A DNA stretch of 64,000 nt from Arsenophonus sp052171275 (GTDB lineage Bacteria; Pseudomonadota; Gammaproteobacteria; Enterobacterales; Enterobacteriaceae). Shown here in pieces: positions 17,686-26,001 of this stretch; the stretch's first letter is position 1; every line of letters begins with the position of its first letter. The stretch spans positions 434,001 to 498,000 of the forward strand of contig CM125795.1 of the NCBI GenBank assembly GCA_052171275.1, given 5' to 3'. The position numbers were made by a program, and so were the translations under genes. The notes under the pieces were generated by a model. That model did not search any database and had not been told where the DNA came from. It saw nothing but the letters and a program-made list of their open reading frames with translations.

Positions 17686-17719
17686 CTAATCCTAAATTAG
17701 GAATAGTATTTTAAATTTA

Positions 17720-17728
17720 TGCTATAAA
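17720..17728 (+). promoter_or_regulatory. Candidate spc operon promoter (extended -10)
   Basis: TGCTATAAA is an extended -10 element (TG, one base, TATAAA) 41 nt before rplN. The position corresponds to the separate spc promoter of E. coli, and no good -35 is needed for extended -10 promoters. AT richness makes this tentative. Confidence 0.4.
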
Positions 17729-17768
17729 CTATATTTAGTTTTAATTAATATTTAATGGAGCACAAAAT

Positions 17769-18140
17769 ATGATCCAAGAACAGACTATATTAAATGTAGC
17801 CGATAACTCTGGTGCGAGGCATGTAATGTGTATTAAAGTTTTAGGCGGCTCGCATCGTCGTTATGCAGATATTGGTGATATCATTAAGATTTCTGTTAAA
17901 GAAGCAATTCCACGCGGTAAAGTAAAAAAAGGTGATGTTTTGAAAGCAGTAGTAGTTCGTTCAAGAAAAGGTGTTCGTCGCGCTGATGGCTCCATCATTC
18001 GCTTTGATAACAATGCTTGTGTATTATTAAACAACACAAATGAGCAAGTTATCGGTACACGTATTTTTGGTGCAGTAACACGTGAACTTCGTATTGAAAA
18101 ATTTATGAAAATTATTTCTTTAGCACCAGAGGTGCTATAA
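17769..18140 (+). CDS. rplN: 50S ribosomal protein L14
   Basis: L14 forms an intersubunit bridge and the binding site of the silencing factor RsfS. The 123-residue protein matches E. coli in length and starts MIQEQTILNVADNSGAR. It opens the spc operon behind ATGGAG. The rsfS gene itself is missing from its usual place beside nadD in this window. Confidence 0.97.
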   Translation: MIQEQTILNVADNSGARHVMCIKVLGGSHRRYADIGDIIKISVKEAIPRGKVKKGDVLKAVVVRSRKGVRRADGSIIRFDNNACVLLNNTNEQVIGTRIFGAVTRELRIEKFMKIISLAPEVL

Positions 18141-18159
18141 GTAAGGATAAGTGACACCA

Positions 18160-18474
18160 ATGGCATCGAAAATTCGTAGTGGTGATGAAGTAATCGTATT
18201 AGTAGGCAAAGATAAAGGTAAGCGCGGTAAAGTAAAACATATTTTTTCCAATGGTAGAGTTATTATTGAAGGAATAAATTTAGTTAAGAAACATCAGAAG
18301 CCTGTTCCGTCTATAAACCAACCAGGTGGTATTGTGGAAAAAGAATCAGCAATTGATGTTTCTAATATTGCAATTTTTAATGCAATAAATAATAAAGCTA
18401 GTAGGGTTGGTTTCAGAATTGAAGATGGTAAAAAAGTACGTTTTTTCAAATCTAACAGTGAAACTATTAAGTGA
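18160..18474 (+). CDS. rplX: 50S ribosomal protein L24
   Basis: L24 is one of the two assembly initiators of the large subunit, with a KOW motif (KDKGKRGKVKHI). I choose ATG 18160 (MASKIRSGDEV) from homology, giving 104 residues as in E. coli. A GTG at 18151 would add MTP and lies closer to AAGGA, so the true start is not fully settled. Confidence 0.94.
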   Translation: MASKIRSGDEVIVLVGKDKGKRGKVKHIFSNGRVIIEGINLVKKHQKPVPSINQPGGIVEKESAIDVSNIAIFNAINNKASRVGFRIEDGKKVRFFKSNSETIK

Positions 18475-18497
18475 TTTTTTTTGGAGCATGAGATGAA

Positions 18498-19037
18498 ATG
18501 GCGAAACTATTAGATTATTACAAAGAAGAAATAGTTCAAAAACTAATGATTCAATTTGGTTATAGTTCTGTCATGCAAGTGCCAAGAATAGAGAAGATCA
18601 CATTAAATATGTGTGTTGGTAAAGCTGTTACTGATAAAAAACTACTTGATAGTACATCTGTTGATTTAGCAGCAATAACAGGACAAAAACCATTTATCAC
18701 TAAAGCGCGGAAATCTATTTCAGGTTTTAAAATTCGTCAAGGATATCCAATAGGATGTAAAGTAACTTTACGCGCATCTAGAATGTGGGAGTTTTTTGAA
18801 CGCTTGCTTTTTATTGCTGTACCACGTATACGTGATTTTCGTGGCTTATCTACTAAATCATTCGATGGTATGGGTAACTACAGCATGGGTGTACGTGAAC
18901 AAATAATTTTTCCAGAAATCAATTATGATAAAGTAGATTGTATACGTGGTTTAGATATTACTATCACCACTACTGCAAAATCAAATGATGAGGGTTTCGC
19001 ACTGCTGATTGCGTTTAACTTTCCGTTTCGTAAATAA
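18498..19037 (+). CDS. rplE: 50S ribosomal protein L5
   Basis: L5 binds 5S rRNA together with L18 and contacts the P-site tRNA. The 179 residues equal the E. coli length, with FRGLSTKSFDGMGNYSMG conserved. TTGGAG precedes the ATG. The presence of both 5S binders fits the intact 5S gene at 7.8 kb. Confidence 0.97.
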   Translation: MAKLLDYYKEEIVQKLMIQFGYSSVMQVPRIEKITLNMCVGKAVTDKKLLDSTSVDLAAITGQKPFITKARKSISGFKIRQGYPIGCKVTLRASRMWEFFERLLFIAVPRIRDFRGLSTKSFDGMGNYSMGVREQIIFPEINYDKVDCIRGLDITITTTAKSNDEGFALLIAFNFPFRK

Positions 19038-19048
19038 ATAAGGTATTT

Positions 19049-19354
19049 ATGGCTAAACAATCAATGAAAGCACGTGATATGAAACGAGCAAAATTAGTTG
19101 AAAAATTTTTTGTAAAGCGCACAAAATTAAAAATTATTATTTCAGATATAAATATATCAGATGAAGATCGCTGGAATAATATTCTCAAACTACAAGTATT
19201 ACCGCGCGATTCCAGTCCTTCTCGTCGACGGAATAGGTGTCGTCAAACTGGACGACCTCATGGTTTTTTACGAAAATTTGGTTTAAGTAGAATTAAAGTA
19301 CGTGAATCAGCTATGCGTGGTGAAATTCCTGGACTTAAAAAGGCTAGCTGGTAA
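19049..19354 (+). CDS. rpsN: 30S ribosomal protein S14
   Basis: S14 is a head protein of the small subunit. It is the long, zinc-free enteric form (101 residues), with NRCRQTGRPHGFLRKFGLSR and the end GEIPGLKKASW. It lies 11 nt after rplE within the spc operon. Confidence 0.96.
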   Translation: MAKQSMKARDMKRAKLVEKFFVKRTKLKIIISDINISDEDRWNNILKLQVLPRDSSPSRRRNRCRQTGRPHGFLRKFGLSRIKVRESAMRGEIPGLKKASW

Positions 19355-19389
19355 TAATTTATCACAATTGAATCACTGGAGAAATATGG

Positions 19390-19785
19390 ATGAGCATGCA
19401 AGATCCAATCTCAGATATGCTAACTCGAATCCGTAATGGTCAGGCTGCTAATAAAGCTGTAATTAATATGCCTTCCTCTAAGCTAAAAGTAGCAATTTCT
19501 GCTGTGCTTAAGGAAGAAGGTTATATCAAAAATTATAAAATTGAATATGACACTAATCAAGCAATATTGAAAATCAGATTAAAATATTTTCAAGGAAAGG
19601 CTGTTGTAGAAAATATTAAGCGTATAAGCCGCCCTAGTTTGCGAATCTACAAGAAAAAAGACGCATTACCAAATGTTATGGCTGGTTTAGGTATTGCTAT
19701 TATCTCTACTTCTAAAGGTGTTATGACTGATCGTATAGCTAGAAAAGCAGGTTTAGGTGGTGAAATTATCTGCTATGTAGCTTAA
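19390..19785 (+). CDS. rpsH: 30S ribosomal protein S8
   Basis: S8 binds the central domain of 16S rRNA and in E. coli represses the spc operon by binding mRNA near rplE. The 131-residue product starts MSMQDPISDMLTRIRNGQ and ends GLGGEIICYVA, as in enterics. CTGGAG lies 12 nt before the ATG. Confidence 0.97.
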   Translation: MSMQDPISDMLTRIRNGQAANKAVINMPSSKLKVAISAVLKEEGYIKNYKIEYDTNQAILKIRLKYFQGKAVVENIKRISRPSLRIYKKKDALPNVMAGLGIAIISTSKGVMTDRIARKAGLGGEIICYVA

Positions 19786-19800
19786 CTTGGGAGAAAGAGA

Positions 19801-20334
19801 ATGTCTCGTGTAGCAAAAACACCTATCGTCATTCCTTTTGGTGTAGAAGTTAAATTTAATGGATGTAATATAATAATTATAGGTAAAAATGGTAAACTTA
19901 CTCGTAAAATTCATAAAGCTGTTAAAATTAATTATGATAATAACCAATTAACATTTGTACCTTACGAATGTTTTGCTGACGGATGGATGCAAGCCGGTAC
20001 AACCCGTTCTTTATTGAATTCAATGGTTATTGGTGTTACTGAAGGTTTTAGAAAAAAACTTCAACTTTTTGGTGTTGGTTATCGTGTAGCTATAAATGCT
20101 AATATTATAAGTTTATCGTTAGGGTTCTCTCACTTAATAGAATATAAGTTACCTGCAGGTATTACTGCAAAATGCCCTTCACAAACCGAAATTACATTGG
20201 AGGGGGCAGATAAACAAGTAATTGGGCAAGTTGCAGCAGAATTGCGTGCTTATCGTCGTCCTGAGCCTTATAAAGGCAAAGGTGTTCGTTATATTGATGA
20301 AGTTGTGCGTAATAAAGAGGCTAAAAAGAAGTGA
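19801..20334 (+). CDS. rplF: 50S ribosomal protein L6
   Basis: L6 has two similar domains and lies near the factor-binding site. The 177-residue protein has the E. coli length and the C-terminal signature RRPEPYKGKGVRY. Its TGA shares bases with the rplR start (TGATG). Confidence 0.97.
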   Translation: MSRVAKTPIVIPFGVEVKFNGCNIIIIGKNGKLTRKIHKAVKINYDNNQLTFVPYECFADGWMQAGTTRSLLNSMVIGVTEGFRKKLQLFGVGYRVAINANIISLSLGFSHLIEYKLPAGITAKCPSQTEITLEGADKQVIGQVAAELRAYRRPEPYKGKGVRYIDEVVRNKEAKKK

Positions 20335-20696
20335 TGAGTAACATAGATAAAAAAGCAGCTCGTATCCGTCGAGCAAAACGCACACGCTGTAAACTTCATA
20401 AGCTTTGTGCAATGCGATTAGTGGTACACCGTACATCTCGTCATATTTATGCACAAATCATTGTACCTAACGGCTCTGAAACTTTGTTAGCTGCATCTAC
20501 GTTAGAAAAATTGATTAATAAACAAGTGAAATATACAGGTAATAAAGAAGCTGCATCAGTAGTTGGTAAATTAATTGCAATACGTGCTTTAGAAAAAGGT
20601 ATCAAAAAAGTTGCTTTTGATCGTTCTGGTTTTAAATATCATGGTAGAATTAAAGTACTAGCAGATTCTGCTCGTCAAGCTGGCCTCCAGTTCTAA
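20334..20696 (+). CDS. rplR: 50S ribosomal protein L18
   Basis: L18 binds 5S rRNA and brings it into the large subunit. The E. coli start codon aligns here with ATA (20346-20348, the I of MSNIDKK). Translation must therefore begin a little upstream, and ATG 20334 overlapping the rplF stop (TGATG) is the best candidate, giving 120 residues. A GTG at 20331 is also in frame. The end GLQF and FDRSGFKYHGR are conserved. Confidence 0.94.
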   Translation: MSNIDKKAARIRRAKRTRCKLHKLCAMRLVVHRTSRHIYAQIIVPNGSETLLAASTLEKLINKQVKYTGNKEAASVVGKLIAIRALEKGIKKVAFDRSGFKYHGRIKVLADSARQAGLQF

Positions 20697-20722
20697 AGAT
20701 ATATGGTATGGGATTTTATAAT

Positions 20723-21223
20723 ATGGCTAACATCGAAAAACAAGTTGGTGAATTGCAGGAAAAGCTTATTACGGTAAATCGTGTAGCTAAAACTGTTAAA
20801 GGTGGCCGTATTTTCAGTTTTACCGCATTAACAGTCGTTGGTAACGGTAGTGGTCGTATTGGTTTTGGTTACGGTAAGGCTCGTGAAGTTCCGGCAGCTA
20901 TTCAGAAAGCAATGGAAAAAGCTCGTCGTAATATGAAAAATGTTGCCATTAATAATAGTACTTTGTATTATCCTGTAAAAGGTGCATATACAGGTTCTCG
21001 TATATTTATGCAACCTGCTAATGAAGGTACTGGTATTATCGCAGGTGGAGCTATGAGAGCTGTGTTGGAAGTTGCAGGTATTCATAATGTATTAGCTAAA
21101 ACTTATGGATCAACTAATCCAATTAATGTTGTTCGTGCGACAATAATTGCTTTAGAAAGTATGAAATCTCCAGAAATGATTGCAGCTAAGCGTGGTAAAT
21201 CAGTAGAAGAAATTATTGGATAA
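20723..21223 (+). CDS. rpsE: 30S ribosomal protein S5
   Basis: S5 shapes the mRNA entry channel and affects decoding accuracy. ATG 20723 (MANIEKQVGELQEK) fits the family start; an in-frame ATG at 20708 would add five residues. The protein is 166 residues long and keeps VKGGRIFSFTALTVVGNG and GTGIIAGGAMRAVLE. It belongs to the spc operon. Confidence 0.96.
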   Translation: MANIEKQVGELQEKLITVNRVAKTVKGGRIFSFTALTVVGNGSGRIGFGYGKAREVPAAIQKAMEKARRNMKNVAINNSTLYYPVKGAYTGSRIFMQPANEGTGIIAGGAMRAVLEVAGIHNVLAKTYGSTNPINVVRATIIALESMKSPEMIAAKRGKSVEEIIG

Positions 21224-21230
21224 TTTCAAT

Positions 21231-21410
21231 ATGACTAAAATTATTAAAATCACACAAATTCGCAGTTCTATTGGTCGTTTACCAAAACATAAGGCAACAT
21301 TAATTGGTTTAGGTCTACGTCATATCGGACATACTGTAGAACGTGAAGATAAACCATCGATACGTGGTATGATCAACTTGATCTCCTACATGATTAAAGT
21401 TGAGAGGTAA
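21231..21410 (+). CDS. rpmD: 50S ribosomal protein L30
   Basis: L30 is a small protein of the large subunit with one compact fold. Starting at ATG 21231 the product is 59 residues (MTKIIKITQIRSSIGRLPKH), matching E. coli. The longer in-frame start at 21216 lies inside rpsE and is unlikely. Confidence 0.95.
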   Translation: MTKIIKITQIRSSIGRLPKHKATLIGLGLRHIGHTVEREDKPSIRGMINLISYMIKVER

Positions 21411-21413
21411 TAA

Positions 21414-21848
21414 ATGTATTTAAATACTCTATCTCCAGCAAAAGGTGCTAAAAATACACATAAACGTGTAGGCCGTGGTGTTGGTTCTGGTTTAGGTAAA
21501 ACATGTGGACGTGGTCATAAAGGTCAGAAGTCTCGTTCTGGTGGAAGTATAAACCGTAGTTTTGAAGGCGGTCAAACGTCTTTATATCGTCGTTTACCAA
21601 AGTTTGGTTTTACTTCACGTAAAAAAATGATTACTGCAGAGGTTCGTTTATCAGATTTCTCTAAAGTTCAAGGAGATATCATTGATCTTAATATACTAAA
21701 ATCTGCTAACATAATTGGTATTCAAATAAAATATGCAAAAGTTATTCTTTCTGGTGAAATAAATCGTCCAGTAACTGTATATGGTCTTCGTGTAACAAAA
21801 GGCGCACGAAATGCAATTGAAACCGCAGGCGGTAAAGTTGAGGAATGA
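21414..21848 (+). CDS. rplO: 50S ribosomal protein L15
   Basis: L15 is a late assembly protein with a long extended N-terminus rich in Gly, Arg and Lys, seen here as RVGRGVGSGLGKTCGRGHKG. The 144-residue length is that of E. coli. It lies three bases after the rpmD stop. Confidence 0.97.
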   Translation: MYLNTLSPAKGAKNTHKRVGRGVGSGLGKTCGRGHKGQKSRSGGSINRSFEGGQTSLYRRLPKFGFTSRKKMITAEVRLSDFSKVQGDIIDLNILKSANIIGIQIKYAKVILSGEINRPVTVYGLRVTKGARNAIETAGGKVEE

Positions 21849-21855
21849 GTTGTAA

Positions 21856-23199
21856 ATGACTAAACAACCAGGTTTAGATTTTCAAAGTGCTAAAGGTGGT
21901 ATATCTGAACTTAAACGCAGATTTTTGTTTGTTATTATGGCATTAATTGTTTTCCGTATTGGTTCTTTTATTCCTATTCCTGGCATAGATGCTACTATAT
22001 TTGCTAGATTACTTGAACAGCAAAGAGGTACTATTATTGAAATGTTTAATATGTTCTCTGGTGGTGCACTTAGCCGTGCTTCTATCTTTACATTGGGAAT
22101 AATGCCATATATCTCAGCATCAATAATTTTACAGTTATTAACCGTTATTAATTCTCGATTAGGGGAAATTAAGAAAGAAGGGGAAGCTGGTCGACGTAAA
22201 ATCAACCAATACACACGTTATGGAACCTTAATATTAGCAATATTTCAATCTATTGGGATTGCAACTGGTTTGCCAAATATTACTGAAATTCAAGGGTTGA
22301 TAATCAATCCTGATTTTTCGTTTTATTTTATTGCTATTATTAGTTTAGTTACAGGAACAATGTTTTTAATGTGGCTTGGTGAGCAAATCACTGAAAAAGG
22401 CATAGGGAATGGTATTTCAATTATTATCTTTGCAGGCATAGTTTCAGAGATTCCATCAGCCATCGCCCATACTATTGAACAAGCTAGACAAGGTGATTTA
22501 CATTTTCTTTTGTTATTGTTAATTGTAATTTTAGTATTTACTGTGACTTATTTTGTAGTTTTTATGGAACGTGGTCAGCGTAGAATAGTTGTTAACTATA
22601 TAAAACATCAACAACAAGGTCGTCGAATTTATACTGCACAAACTACGCATTTACCATTAAAGGTAAATATGGCAGGAGTTATTCCTGCAATTTTTGCTTC
22701 TAGTATCATACTATTTCCTGGTACAATAGTTTCTTGGTTTGGTGGCGGAACAGGTTGGGGTTGGTTAATAGCCATTTCAATGTATTTACAACCAGGACAA
22801 CCGCTTTATGTATTACTTTATGCATCTGCAATTGTTTTCTTTTGTTTTTTTTATACAGCATTAGTTTTTAATCCGAGAGAAACAGCAGATAATTTGAAAA
22901 AATCAGGAGCATTTATACCAGGAATTCGTCCTGGAGAACAAACAGCCAAATATATTGATAAAATAATGACACGTTTAACATTGGTTGGTGCATTATATAT
23001 TACTTTTATTTGCTTAATTCCAGAATTTATGCGTGATGCAATGAAAGTACCATTCTATTTTGGTGGCACTTCACTTTTAATTGTTGTTGTTGTTATTATG
23101 GACTTTATGGTTCAAGTGCAAACTTTTATGATGTCTAGTCAGTATGAATCTGCATTGAAAAAAGCAAATCTTAAAGGTAAACAATCATCTTTAAATTAA
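21856..23199 (+). CDS. secY: Preprotein translocase channel subunit SecY
   Basis: SecY forms the protein-conducting channel in the inner membrane with SecE and SecG. The 447-residue protein (E. coli 443) shows about ten hydrophobic segments, a plug region after the first one, and the cytosolic loop with VFMERGQRRIVVNY and the FxxxxxFNPRETADN region. Normal length and conserved loops suggest full function. It serves export of, for example, DacA, MrdA and LptE, also encoded in the window. It lies at the usual place before rpmJ. Confidence 0.97.
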   Translation: MTKQPGLDFQSAKGGISELKRRFLFVIMALIVFRIGSFIPIPGIDATIFARLLEQQRGTIIEMFNMFSGGALSRASIFTLGIMPYISASIILQLLTVINSRLGEIKKEGEAGRRKINQYTRYGTLILAIFQSIGIATGLPNITEIQGLIINPDFSFYFIAIISLVTGTMFLMWLGEQITEKGIGNGISIIIFAGIVSEIPSAIAHTIEQARQGDLHFLLLLLIVILVFTVTYFVVFMERGQRRIVVNYIKHQQQGRRIYTAQTTHLPLKVNMAGVIPAIFASSIILFPGTIVSWFGGGTGWGWLIAISMYLQPGQPLYVLLYASAIVFFCFFYTALVFNPRETADNLKKSGAFIPGIRPGEQTAKYIDKIMTRLTLVGALYITFICLIPEFMRDAMKVPFYFGGTSLLIVVVVIMDFMVQVQTFMMSSQYESALKKANLKGKQSSLN

Positions 23200-23240
23200 T
23201 TTACTTCATATAAATGGATATTATGGAGTGGAGAATAAAA

Positions 23241-23357
23241 ATGAAAGTTCGTGCTTCAGTTAAAAAATTATGTCGTAATTGTAAAATTATTAAACGAAAT
23301 GGTATTATTCATGTGATTTGTAAGATTGAACCAAGACATAAACAACGACAGGGATAA
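23241..23357 (+). CDS. rpmJ: 50S ribosomal protein L36
   Basis: This 38-residue gene follows secY by 41 nt with GTGGAG as its ribosome-binding site. The product starts MKVRASVKKLCRNCKIIKRN and ends PRHKQRQG. The zinc ligands C11, C14, C27 and H33 are kept, so it is the zinc-binding form. It closes the spc operon. Confidence 0.96.
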   Translation: MKVRASVKKLCRNCKIIKRNGIIHVICKIEPRHKQRQG

Positions 23358-23360
23358 GAA

Positions 23361-23380
23361 AAGAAAAAACTATTTTTCTT
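23361..23380 (+). terminator. Weak hairpin after rpmJ
   Basis: AAGAAAAA (23361-23368) pairs with TTTTTCTT (23373-23380) over ACTA, a stem with one G-C pair ending in a U-rich arm. It overlaps the -35 box of the alpha promoter by two bases. Partial termination of spc transcription is possible; read-through into the alpha operon, as in E. coli, is likely. Confidence 0.3.
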
Positions 23381-23407
23381 GCAAAGTTTAGTTCAACTGG
23401 ATAGATT
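23379..23407 (+). promoter_or_regulatory. Alpha operon promoter
   Basis: TTGCAA (23379-23384), a 17-bp spacer, and TAGATT (23402-23407) form a good sigma-70 promoter. As I recall the E. coli alpha promoter, the surrounding sequence TTCTTGCAAAGTT and the later GATTAG-like region align with it, so this looks inherited rather than accidental. Transcription would start near 23414, about 96 nt before rpsM. Confidence 0.7.
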
Positions 23408-23412
23408 TGATA

Positions 23413-23509
23413 AATCAATTTTTCAAGAAACTTATAAACTATTTTATGTATTTTGAAAGTGGGCTTTTTCAATATAAATTATATAGAATTTAATTTTTAG
23501 GAGTTCATA
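23413..23509 (+). promoter_or_regulatory. Alpha operon leader, likely S4-binding region
   Basis: In E. coli the leader folds into a pseudoknot that binds ribosomal protein S4 and blocks rpsM translation. Here TTGAAA (23453-23458) and TTTCAA (23467-23472) flank GTGGGCTT, resembling the E. coli segment with GGGCTTTTCA. TAGGAGTTCATAGTGGCCCG at the start site is nearly unchanged. Leader length also agrees. The pseudoknot pairing itself was not verified. Confidence 0.55.
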
Positions 23510-23866
23510 GTGGCCCGTATAGCAGGCATTAATATTCCTGACAATGAACATACAGTAATCGCATTAACATCGATTTACGGTATTGGTAAAACACGTTCAC
23601 GGTCAATTTGTACAGCAAGTGGTATCACTGAATATATTAAGATCGGCGAGCTATTTGAAGAACAAATTGATAGGTTACGTAATGAAGTTACTAAATATAT
23701 TGTTGAAGGTGATTTACGTCGTGAGGTCACTATAAATATCAAGCGTCTTATGGATCTTGGTTGCTATCGTGGTTTACGTCATCGTCGTGGTCTCCCTGTA
23801 CGAGGACAACGTACTAAAACTAATGCGCGGACTCGTAAAGGTCCTCGTAAGTTGATAAAGAAATAA
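23510..23866 (+). CDS. rpsM: 30S ribosomal protein S13
   Basis: S13 lies in the head and contacts P-site tRNA and S19. The start is GTG, as in E. coli, preceded by TAGGAG. The 118-residue protein starts MARIAGINIPDNEH and keeps RGLRHRRGLPVRGQRTKTNARTRKG in its tail (quoted in part; residues about 87-111). It is first gene of the alpha operon and the target of S4 control. Confidence 0.96.
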   Translation: MARIAGINIPDNEHTVIALTSIYGIGKTRSRSICTASGITEYIKIGELFEEQIDRLRNEVTKYIVEGDLRREVTINIKRLMDLGCYRGLRHRRGLPVRGQRTKTNARTRKGPRKLIKK

Positions 23867-23895
23867 ATCGCTTACCACCACGAGGGTGTTAAATA

Positions 23896-24285
23896 ATGGC
23901 AAAGGTATCTATTCGTGCACGTAAACGTGTAAAAAAACAAGTTCTTGATGGTATAGCTCATATCCATGCTTCTTTTAATAACACAATTGTTACTATTACT
24001 GATCGTCAAGGTAATACATTAGGTTGGGCAACCGCAGGCGGTTCTGGATTTCGTGGTTCTCGTAAATCTACTCCATTTGCTGCTCAAGTTGCAGCAGAAC
24101 GTTGTGCTGAATCTGTAAAAGAGTATGGAGTTAAAAACTTAGAAGTTATGGTTAAAGGACCTGGTCCTGGACGTGAGTCAACTATTCGTGCCTTAAATGC
24201 GGCTGGGTTCCGTATTACTAATATTACTGATATGACTCCGATCCCACATAACGGTTGTCGCCCATCAAAAAAACGTTGTGTTTAA
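23896..24285 (+). CDS. rpsK: 30S ribosomal protein S11
   Basis: S11 forms the platform near the mRNA exit. The 129-residue product has the E. coli length with HASFNNTIVTITDRQGN and the C-terminal IPHNGCRPSKKRCV; the Asn-Gly that forms isoaspartate in E. coli is kept. It lies 29 nt after rpsM. Confidence 0.97.
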   Translation: MAKVSIRARKRVKKQVLDGIAHIHASFNNTIVTITDRQGNTLGWATAGGSGFRGSRKSTPFAAQVAAERCAESVKEYGVKNLEVMVKGPGPGRESTIRALNAAGFRITNITDMTPIPHNGCRPSKKRCV

Positions 24286-24320
24286 TATTATCGAGCTCTT
24301 TAGGATTACTGGAGAAAGAA

Positions 24321-24941
24321 ATGGCTAAATATTTAGGTCCTAAACTAAAGATAAGTCGTCGTGAAGGTACAGATCTTTTTCTTAAATCTGGAGTTCGTAC
24401 GATTGATACAAAGTGCAAATTAGAACAGATACCAGGACAGCATAGTTCTCGTAAACCTCGTCTATCTGATTATGGTATCCAATTACGTGAAAAGCAAAAA
24501 GTTCGTCGTATTTACGGTGTTCTAGAACTTCAGTTCCGCAACTATTATAAAAAAGCAACACGATTAAAAGGTAATACAGGTAAAAATCTATTGAATTTGC
24601 TTGAAGGTCGTTTAGATAATATTGTTTATAGGATGGGTTTTGGCGCAACTAGATCCGAAGCACGTCAGATGGTTAGTCATAAGGCTATTATGGTAAATAA
24701 TCAAATAATTAATATTGCTTCTTATCAGGTTTCTTTATACGATATTATCAGTATAAATGAAAAAGCAATAAAACAATCTCGTATTAAAGCTGCTTTAGAA
24801 CTTGCTGAACAACGTGAAAAGCCAAGTTGGTTAGAAGTTGATTCTGCTAAAATGCAAGGTGTGTTTAAACGTATTCCTGAACGTACTGATTTATCTGCTG
24901 ATATTAACGAACATTTGATCGTTGAGCTTTACTCTAAATAA
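24321..24941 (+). CDS. rpsD: 30S ribosomal protein S4
   Basis: S4 starts assembly of the 5' domain of 16S rRNA and represses the alpha operon. ATG 24321 (MAKYLGPKLKISRREG) follows CTGGAGAAAG; a longer in-frame extension overlapping rpsK is not conserved. The protein has 206 residues and ends NEHLIVELYSK, like E. coli. The S4-like RNA-binding block LEGRLDNIVYRMGFGATR is intact. Confidence 0.97.
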   Translation: MAKYLGPKLKISRREGTDLFLKSGVRTIDTKCKLEQIPGQHSSRKPRLSDYGIQLREKQKVRRIYGVLELQFRNYYKKATRLKGNTGKNLLNLLEGRLDNIVYRMGFGATRSEARQMVSHKAIMVNNQIINIASYQVSLYDIISINEKAIKQSRIKAALELAEQREKPSWLEVDSAKMQGVFKRIPERTDLSADINEHLIVELYSK

Positions 24942-24971
24942 CGATAAAGCTTAGTAGAAAGAGAGGATACA

Positions 24972-25961
24972 ATGAAGAGTTCTGTGACAGAGTTTCTTAG
25001 GCCTCGCCTAGTTGATATCGAACAAATTAGTTTGATGCATGCTAAGGTAACCCTTGAACCATTGGAGCGTGGCTTTGGCCATACTCTTGGTAATGCACTA
25101 CGCCGTATTTTGCTTTCATCTATGCCTGGTTATGCTGTAACTGAGGTTGAAATTGATGGTGTACTTCATGAATATAGCACTAAAGAAGGTGTTAAGGAAG
25201 ATATACTTGAAATTCTTCTTAATCTAAAAGGATTATCAGTAAGAGCTTATGGTAAAGATGAAGTTATTTTAAGTTTGAATAAATCTGGAATTGGCCCTGT
25301 GACTGCTGCTGATATTATGATTAGAGATGATATTGAAATTATGAATATGCAACATGTTATTTGTCATTTAACAGATGAAAATACTACTATCAACATGAAT
25401 ATTAAAATACAACAAGGTCGCGGATATGTACCGGCTTCTTCTCGTATTCGCTTAGAAGAAGATAATCGTCCAATCGGACGATTATTAGTTGATGCATGCT
25501 ATAGCCCTGTAGAGCGCATTGCTTACAATGTTGAAGCGACGCGTGTAGAGCAACGTACTGATTTAGATAAGCTAATTATAGAGATGGAGACTAACGGTAC
25601 AATTGATCCTGAGGAAGCAATTCGACGAGCAGCAACTATTTTAGCTGAACAACTAGAAGCCTTTGTTGATTTACGTGATGTTGCTAAGATTGAAATTAAA
25701 GATGAGAAGCCAAAGTTCGATCCAGTTCTATTACGTGCAGTTGATGATCTAGAATTGACTGTTCGTTCCGCTAATTGTTTAAAAGCAGAAGCTATCCATT
25801 ATATTGGTGATTTGGTTCAACGTACTGAAGTTGAGTTACTTAAAACACCTAATCTTGGTAAAAAATCTCTTACTGAAATTAAGGATGTTTTAGCATCAAG
25901 AGGTTTATCGCTAGGTATTCGTTTAGAAAATTGGCCTCCAGCAAGTATTGCTGATGAATGA
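24972..25961 (+). CDS. rpoA: RNA polymerase alpha subunit
   Basis: The alpha dimer is the scaffold for RNA polymerase assembly. All 329 residues align with E. coli: the N-terminal assembly domain (about 1-235, with GFGHTLGNALRRILLSSMPG), a linker, and the C-terminal domain (about 250-329) with VELLKTPNLGKKSLTEIKD. The C-terminal domain binds UP elements and activators, so such regulation may persist. It is located between rpsD and rplQ. Confidence 0.97.
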   Translation: MKSSVTEFLRPRLVDIEQISLMHAKVTLEPLERGFGHTLGNALRRILLSSMPGYAVTEVEIDGVLHEYSTKEGVKEDILEILLNLKGLSVRAYGKDEVILSLNKSGIGPVTAADIMIRDDIEIMNMQHVICHLTDENTTINMNIKIQQGRGYVPASSRIRLEEDNRPIGRLLVDACYSPVERIAYNVEATRVEQRTDLDKLIIEMETNGTIDPEEAIRRAATILAEQLEAFVDLRDVAKIEIKDEKPKFDPVLLRAVDDLELTVRSANCLKAEAIHYIGDLVQRTEVELLKTPNLGKKSLTEIKDVLASRGLSLGIRLENWPPASIADE

Positions 25962-26001
25962 GATTAGAAATTTATGTTTTAATAATATAAGAGATAAGAT
26001 T

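Noticed and set aside
24255..24320. Longer N-terminus of S4
   Set aside because: It overlaps the end of rpsK, and a normal GGAG site stands before ATG 24321.
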